In this document: positions 7,544-10,018 of the stretch, one piece after another
How the letters are laid out: the number at the start of each line of letters is the position of its first letter
Numbering within the stretch: the stretch's first letter is position 1
DNA from: Acidobacteriaceae bacterium
GTDB taxonomy: Bacteria; Acidobacteriota; Terriglobia; Bryobacterales; Bryobacteraceae
Length of the DNA: 10,018 nucleotides
Reading direction: 5' to 3'
Assembly: GCA_019244945.1 (NCBI GenBank)
Contig: JAFASD010000183.1
Span: forward strand, 1 to 10,018
Translations under genes and position numbers: made by a program
Notes under the pieces: model-generated
Database searches by the model: none
What the model was told of the DNA's origin: nothing
The model's input: the letters and a program-made list of their open reading frames with translations, nothing else

Positions 7544-8095
7544 CTAGACCACCGTTAACGCGCCAAGATTGATGTCGACAGCCGGACCCGTCAACGTGAT
7601 CAAGGCGCCCTGACCGTTGCTGATGTAAATGCCCGTCTCGTTGACGACAATCATCGCGCCGCTCACGGATTTCAAGACTATGCCGCCTGTGACCGGCGTG
7701 GGCGGCGCATCGCTGATGAGCAGCATATTCTGCCCCGTTGTCTGCAGGACAATGTTTTGGCCGGGCGGGATAGCGGGCGGCGCAGTGGCGAAGACGGGAA
7801 CCTCGGCCACGAGACCCCAAAAGCCCCCGGTCCAGATGGGGTAATCGGGATCGCCCTGCTCGAACTCGATCCACACCTGCGAACCGATCGGCGGGACGAC
7901 AAAACATCCGGCTTGAATACCCGCGGCCGGAACGCACGGCAGCGCCCAACTGGATGGTATTTCGCCAAGGACATCGGGTACTTGCACTAACACGCGTCCG
8001 ATCTGTTCCGGGTCGATATTCTCGACAACCAGCCCACGATACTTGCCGTAAAACCGCTTTGGATTATTTCCGGGCGAAGTTGGTTGGGTACTCAT
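7544..8095 (-). CDS. gp5-like spike protein with OB fold and short beta-helical tail (183 aa)
   Basis: This is the central spike that the contracting sheath would drive through a target membrane. Residues 16-95 form a gp5/Phage_base_V OB domain: YGKYRGLVVENIDPEQIGRV (16-35), VQVPDVLGEIPSSW (37-50), GCFVVPPIGSQVWIEFEQGD (63-82), YPIWTGGFWG (85-94). A Pro-rich joint follows (about 103-112). The rest (about 113-183) is a row of short beta strands (NIVLQTTGQNMLLISD, GGIVLKSVSGAMIVVNETG, IYISNGQGALITLTG), as expected for an intertwined trimeric beta-helix. There is no lysozyme domain like that of T4 gp5. The needle part is short, and the PAAR-like protein encoded next would cap it. The stop at 7544 is 3 bp before the PAAR-like gene; the ATG at 8095 overlaps the hub gene stop as ATGA, with GGTGG 4 nt upstream. 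In Afp8/Pvc8 the hub and spike are fused; here they are separate. Confidence 0.93.
   Translation of the reverse strand: MSTQPTSPGNNPKRFYGKYRGLVVENIDPEQIGRVLVQVPDVLGEIPSSWALPCVPAAGIQAGCFVVPPIGSQVWIEFEQGDPDYPIWTGGFWGLVAEVPVFATAPPAIPPGQNIVLQTTGQNMLLISDAPPTPVTGGIVLKSVSGAMIVVNETGIYISNGQGALITLTGPAVDINLGALTVV
7549..7553 (-). promoter_or_regulatory. Ribosome binding site of the PAAR-like gene
   Basis: GGTGG on the minus strand, 8 nt before the ATG at 7540, lies inside the last codons of the spike gene and fixes that start. Confidence 0.5.
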
Positions 8096-9240
8096 GCGGC
8101 CACCGTTGGTACTGTAGAAACCAAACCGTTACGCGTGAGAGTGAAGTCTTGCTTGTACTCGCCGCGCTTGATCTTGTGCGTGACGCTCTTGACGTAATAG
8201 AGCCCATCAAACGCCGGCCCCGCGCCGCGTACGCCGACTAACTGCCGCGCCTTCAACACACCGCGGTATCGAGTTACATCCAGACTCCCCTGGCAGGTCA
8301 CTGCTTCGGCATTTTGCGCGGCCGCCGCCAGACCCATCATGATGGCCTGCGGGATGGGCTTTTTCGCAAGATCGTCTCGCAAAGGCGTCAGGTCAGGAGG
8401 CAGTAAGTTAGTAGGAAGCGGCGGAATCAGTCCCAAAGGTGGGTTCAGCGGCGTAATAGGTGGCAGCGGAATGGGAATACTGATGCCCGTTTCCGAGTTG
8501 TAAATGTATATCAACGGTATCTTGTTTTTTTGCTGGTCGAAAGAAAAACTCATGCTCTCGACGTTTGTGTAAGCGTCCAGGTCGACACTCAATGCCGGTT
8601 GCACGGGGCCGACCTTTACTTGCGGCCCCCAATACGCCTTGCTGATGCCGGGAGTGGGGCCGGGCTCGATGTAGAAGACATACCCCGCTTGTTCCGCTAG
8701 ATACTTGATGTACTGGAGATCCGTCCCCTGCTGGCTGGGTATTTGATCGATGGGCAGCGGAACGAACAGCAAAACGCTCGGGATAACCAAAGGAACCACA
8801 CCGAACAGCAGGTATTTCAACAAGATCAGATTGATGCGCACCTCGGCCGGCATGGCCGGAAATGGGAGACCGCTCTCATTCGATTGGTCCATCAAGACGG
8901 TGAGATCTTTTCCCATCAGCGTCAATGTGGAATTGGAACCCTTGTCGCCTGGCGCGATGTGATTTTCCGTAATAACACCGTCGATCAAAACGTTCGTCAC
9001 CCCGTTAACAATCGCGGCAATCACCACGCGCATGAACAGTAGCGGCAGGCCATTCGTGAGGAGAAACAGAATATTCAGAGGAGATTGCTTATCGATGCTG
9101 AACGTGAGTTTGAAACCGCTCTGCCCTGTATCATCCACCTGCACTTCTACTCCCGCCAAGGCATCCATCACGGGGCGCGGAGGCGTAAGCGGAATGATGG
9201 GTCCGATCAACAGACTCAGCTGCACGCTGTTAAGGAGCAC
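8092..9240 (-). CDS. gp27 / late control D-like hub protein (382 aa)
   Basis: A trimeric hub that would sit between the tube end and the spike, equivalent to P2 gpD, T4 gp27 and the N-terminal part of VgrG/Pvc8. Visible parts are an N-terminal beta region (VEVQVDDTGQSGFKLTFSID, 31-50), LIDGVITENHIAPGD (85-99) and LTLMGKDLTVLMD (106-118). The hallmark QQGTDLQYIKYLAEQAGYVF lies at 170-189, followed by the AYWGP (202-206) and TNVESMSFSFD (225-235) motifs. The C-terminal barrel is VTRYRGVLKAR (322-332) to FDGLYYVKSVTHKIKRGEYK (344-363) and FTLTRNG. A Pro-rich stretch (254-287) breaks the two halves. The start is GTG at 9240, overlapping the LysM gene end by 11 bp, with a GGGGGTGG run just upstream; a second GTG at 9225 is possible but has no upstream site. 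The stop overlaps the spike start as ATGA. Confidence 0.92.
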   Translation of the reverse strand: MLLNSVQLSLLIGPIIPLTPPRPVMDALAGVEVQVDDTGQSGFKLTFSIDKQSPLNILFLLTNGLPLLFMRVVIAAIVNGVTNVLIDGVITENHIAPGDKGSNSTLTLMGKDLTVLMDQSNESGLPFPAMPAEVRINLILLKYLLFGVVPLVIPSVLLFVPLPIDQIPSQQGTDLQYIKYLAEQAGYVFYIEPGPTPGISKAYWGPQVKVGPVQPALSVDLDAYTNVESMSFSFDQQKNKIPLIYIYNSETGISIPIPLPPITPLNPPLGLIPPLPTNLLPPDLTPLRDDLAKKPIPQAIMMGLAAAAQNAEAVTCQGSLDVTRYRGVLKARQLVGVRGAGPAFDGLYYVKSVTHKIKRGEYKQDFTLTRNGLVSTVPTVAA

Positions 9241-9601
9241 TCGCCACCCCCGGCACGCCTTGCGGCATGGTGATGTTGACGATCGCGCCCGGCGTTTCGA
9301 TCAAGGAGTTAGGGCGGATCGCACCGTTGGCGTCGCAAATCAGCCAAAAGACGAGCGGGTCGCTGAGATATTTCGCCGCTATCAAGTCCAGCCGGTCACC
9401 TTGCACGACCCTATGCTGCGCGATCGTGGTATAGTTTTGCGCTCCCGGTTGCGGCACAAAGCGGCGCGCTAGATACGTGATGCTTTGACCGTTAGGCGCT
9501 GTGTAGGAAAGCGTGCTGAAGCCGTAATATCGGCTATCGGTTGGAAAATTGACCGGGGGCACGAGGCCCATCTGGATGAGCGTTTGCAGCGGGTAATTCA
9601 T
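9230..9601 (-). CDS. LysM-domain baseplate protein (P2 gpX / T4 gp53 / Pvc7-like, 123 aa)
   Basis: The C-terminal half (about 62-112) is a LysM domain, HRVVQGDRLDLIAAKYLSDP then VFWLICDANGAIRPNSL, ending IVNITMP. In contractile tails such a domain is not for peptidoglycan but binds within the baseplate near the hub (T4 gp53, P2 gpX, Pvc7). The N-terminal half (MNYPLQTLIQMGLVPPVNFP, then YYGFSTLSYTAPNGQSITYL) looks like a short beta domain that would contact the tube or hub. There is no signal peptide, which fits assembly in the cytoplasm. The start is the ATG at 9601, overlapping the upstream stop as ATGA, with AGGT 5 nt upstream. Its place just before the hub gene is the usual one. Confidence 0.9.
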   Translation of the reverse strand: MNYPLQTLIQMGLVPPVNFPTDSRYYGFSTLSYTAPNGQSITYLARRFVPQPGAQNYTTIAQHRVVQGDRLDLIAAKYLSDPLVFWLICDANGAIRPNSLIETPGAIVNITMPQGVPGVASAP

Positions 9602-10018
9602 GGCAGACCTGCCAATCCGAGCACGCTGATGGCGACATTTTGGGCTTGCGAAGCTAATTGCTCTTTGTTGCCGAGATAGGTCATGAACAACCGGCCACCC
9701 GGATGCTGGAACCCGAGGTCGTCGACGCTGAGGACGCGCATGCCGAGGCTGACCTTCGCGCGAATGGGATTTAAATTGACGTCGAATGCCTCTTCGGTGA
9801 TCGAGAAATCGGTCAATCGCACCGGGACGACGCGGCTCTTGCTCCAGACGAAAAGCGTGAGCGGCTGTTCGAGCGGAATGATTTCGAGCGTGCCGGAGTT
9901 CGCCAGGTTGTCGTCGGACTGAAGCGTTTCGACGGTCGGATTGACAAGCATTTCGAGTTGCGCGAGTTGCGGATGCAAACCGAACTGAACCGCCTTTGGA
10001 TTCTGACTCGGGAATTCG
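9598..10018 (-). CDS. Tube/adaptor-like eCIS protein, 5'-truncated by the window edge
   Basis: The frame is open to the right edge, so the true start lies outside. The first in-frame TTG (9978) is not a convincing start, because upstream codons (EFPSQNPKAVQFG) continue the same kind of protein. The visible 140 residues contain HPQLAQLEMLVNPTVETLQS, then LEIIPLEQPLTLFVWSKSRV, then VPVRLTDFSITEEAFDVNLN, then PIRAKVSLGMRVLSVDDLGF. The 'ITEEAFDxxLNPIRAxVxLxL' stretch resembles the closing beta strands of tube-type and gpU/gp48/54-type proteins ('G-x-PIRA-x-V'), so I infer an adaptor between tube and hub. It immediately precedes the LysM gene with a 4-bp ATGA overlap. Which part of the Afp7-type region it matches cannot be decided without its N-terminus. 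Confidence 0.8.
   Translation of the reverse strand, partial: EFPSQNPKAVQFGLHPQLAQLEMLVNPTVETLQSDDNLANSGTLEIIPLEQPLTLFVWSKSRVVPVRLTDFSITEEAFDVNLNPIRAKVSLGMRVLSVDDLGFQHPGGRLFMTYLGNKEQLASQAQNVAISVLGLAGLP

Noticed and set aside
7149..7949. A 266-codon minus-strand frame overlapping spike, PAAR and gp25 genes
   Set aside because: It is out of frame with three clearly recognisable proteins, and its composition (very high Arg, His, Ser) is that of a shadow frame.
8755..8839. Hydrophobic stretch in the hub protein (about residues 136-161) as a membrane helix
   Set aside because: It is broken by several prolines and lies just before the conserved QQGTDLQY motif of a soluble hub, so it reads as buried strands and loops.
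8092..9240. Possible type VI secretion VgrG locus
   Set aside because: Hub and spike are separate, and the neighbours are LysM, gp6-like and gpI-like proteins rather than TssF, TssG, TssK or ClpV; gp25 alone does not indicate type VI secretion.
7544..9240. A frameshift splitting a fused hub-spike gene
   Set aside because: Each protein has complete ends, its own start and ribosome site, and the ATGA overlap recurs at other junctions, so separate genes are the simpler reading.
10012..10017. EcoRI site (GAATTC) at the right edge
   Set aside because: A single 6-bp site inside an open coding frame carries no biological meaning here.

Overview
The window lies inside one long operon read entirely on the minus strand. 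It encodes the baseplate, spike and hub of a phage-tail-like contractile injection system (eCIS type, related to the Afp/PVC and other contractile-tail lineages). No chromosomal housekeeping gene, RNA gene, transposon or CRISPR array is visible. Base composition is moderately GC-rich by eye. The proteins look like the eCIS lineage found in soil and environmental bacteria (Acidobacteriota, Actinobacteriota, Chloroflexota, Cyanobacteriota, Proteobacteria). I lean weakly towards an Acidobacteriota-like soil bacterium, but nothing in the window fixes the taxon.

The order of transcription is from right to left. (1) A 5'-truncated tube/adaptor-like protein runs off the right edge (9598-10018). (2) A small LysM protein follows (9230-9601). 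(3) Next is a gp27/gpD-like hub protein (8092-9240). (4) Then a gp5-like OB-fold spike with a short beta-helical tail (7544-8095). (5) A PAAR-like spike-tip protein follows (7220-7540). (6) Then a gp25-type wedge protein (6848-7210). (7) and (8) are two large, divergent gp6/BpJ-like baseplate proteins of 1045 and 963 aa (3714-6851 and 815-3706). (9) Last is the first 272 codons of a gpI/gp7-like tail protein that runs off the left edge (1-818).

The genes form a tightly packed cassette. Five of the eight junctions overlap (four by 4 bp, ATGA or GTGA; one by 11 bp) and the other three are gaps of 3 to 9 bp. There is no room for internal promoters or terminators, and no stretch over 300 bases lacks a gene. 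The products should assemble as follows: PAAR tip on the OB spike, spike on the gp27-like hub, LysM and adaptor proteins joining hub to tube, gp25 linking wedge to sheath, and the two gp6-like proteins plus the gp7-like protein forming the wedge ring. Sheath, tube, tape measure, AAA+ ATPase, fibre and cargo genes are not in the window and would be expected on either side.

The most distinctive points are a duplicated domain of unknown function inside the first gp6-like protein, the presence of two different gp6-like proteins next to one gp7-like protein, Cys-rich N-termini on both large wedge proteins, and a PAAR-like tip protein rich in Cys but poor in His.
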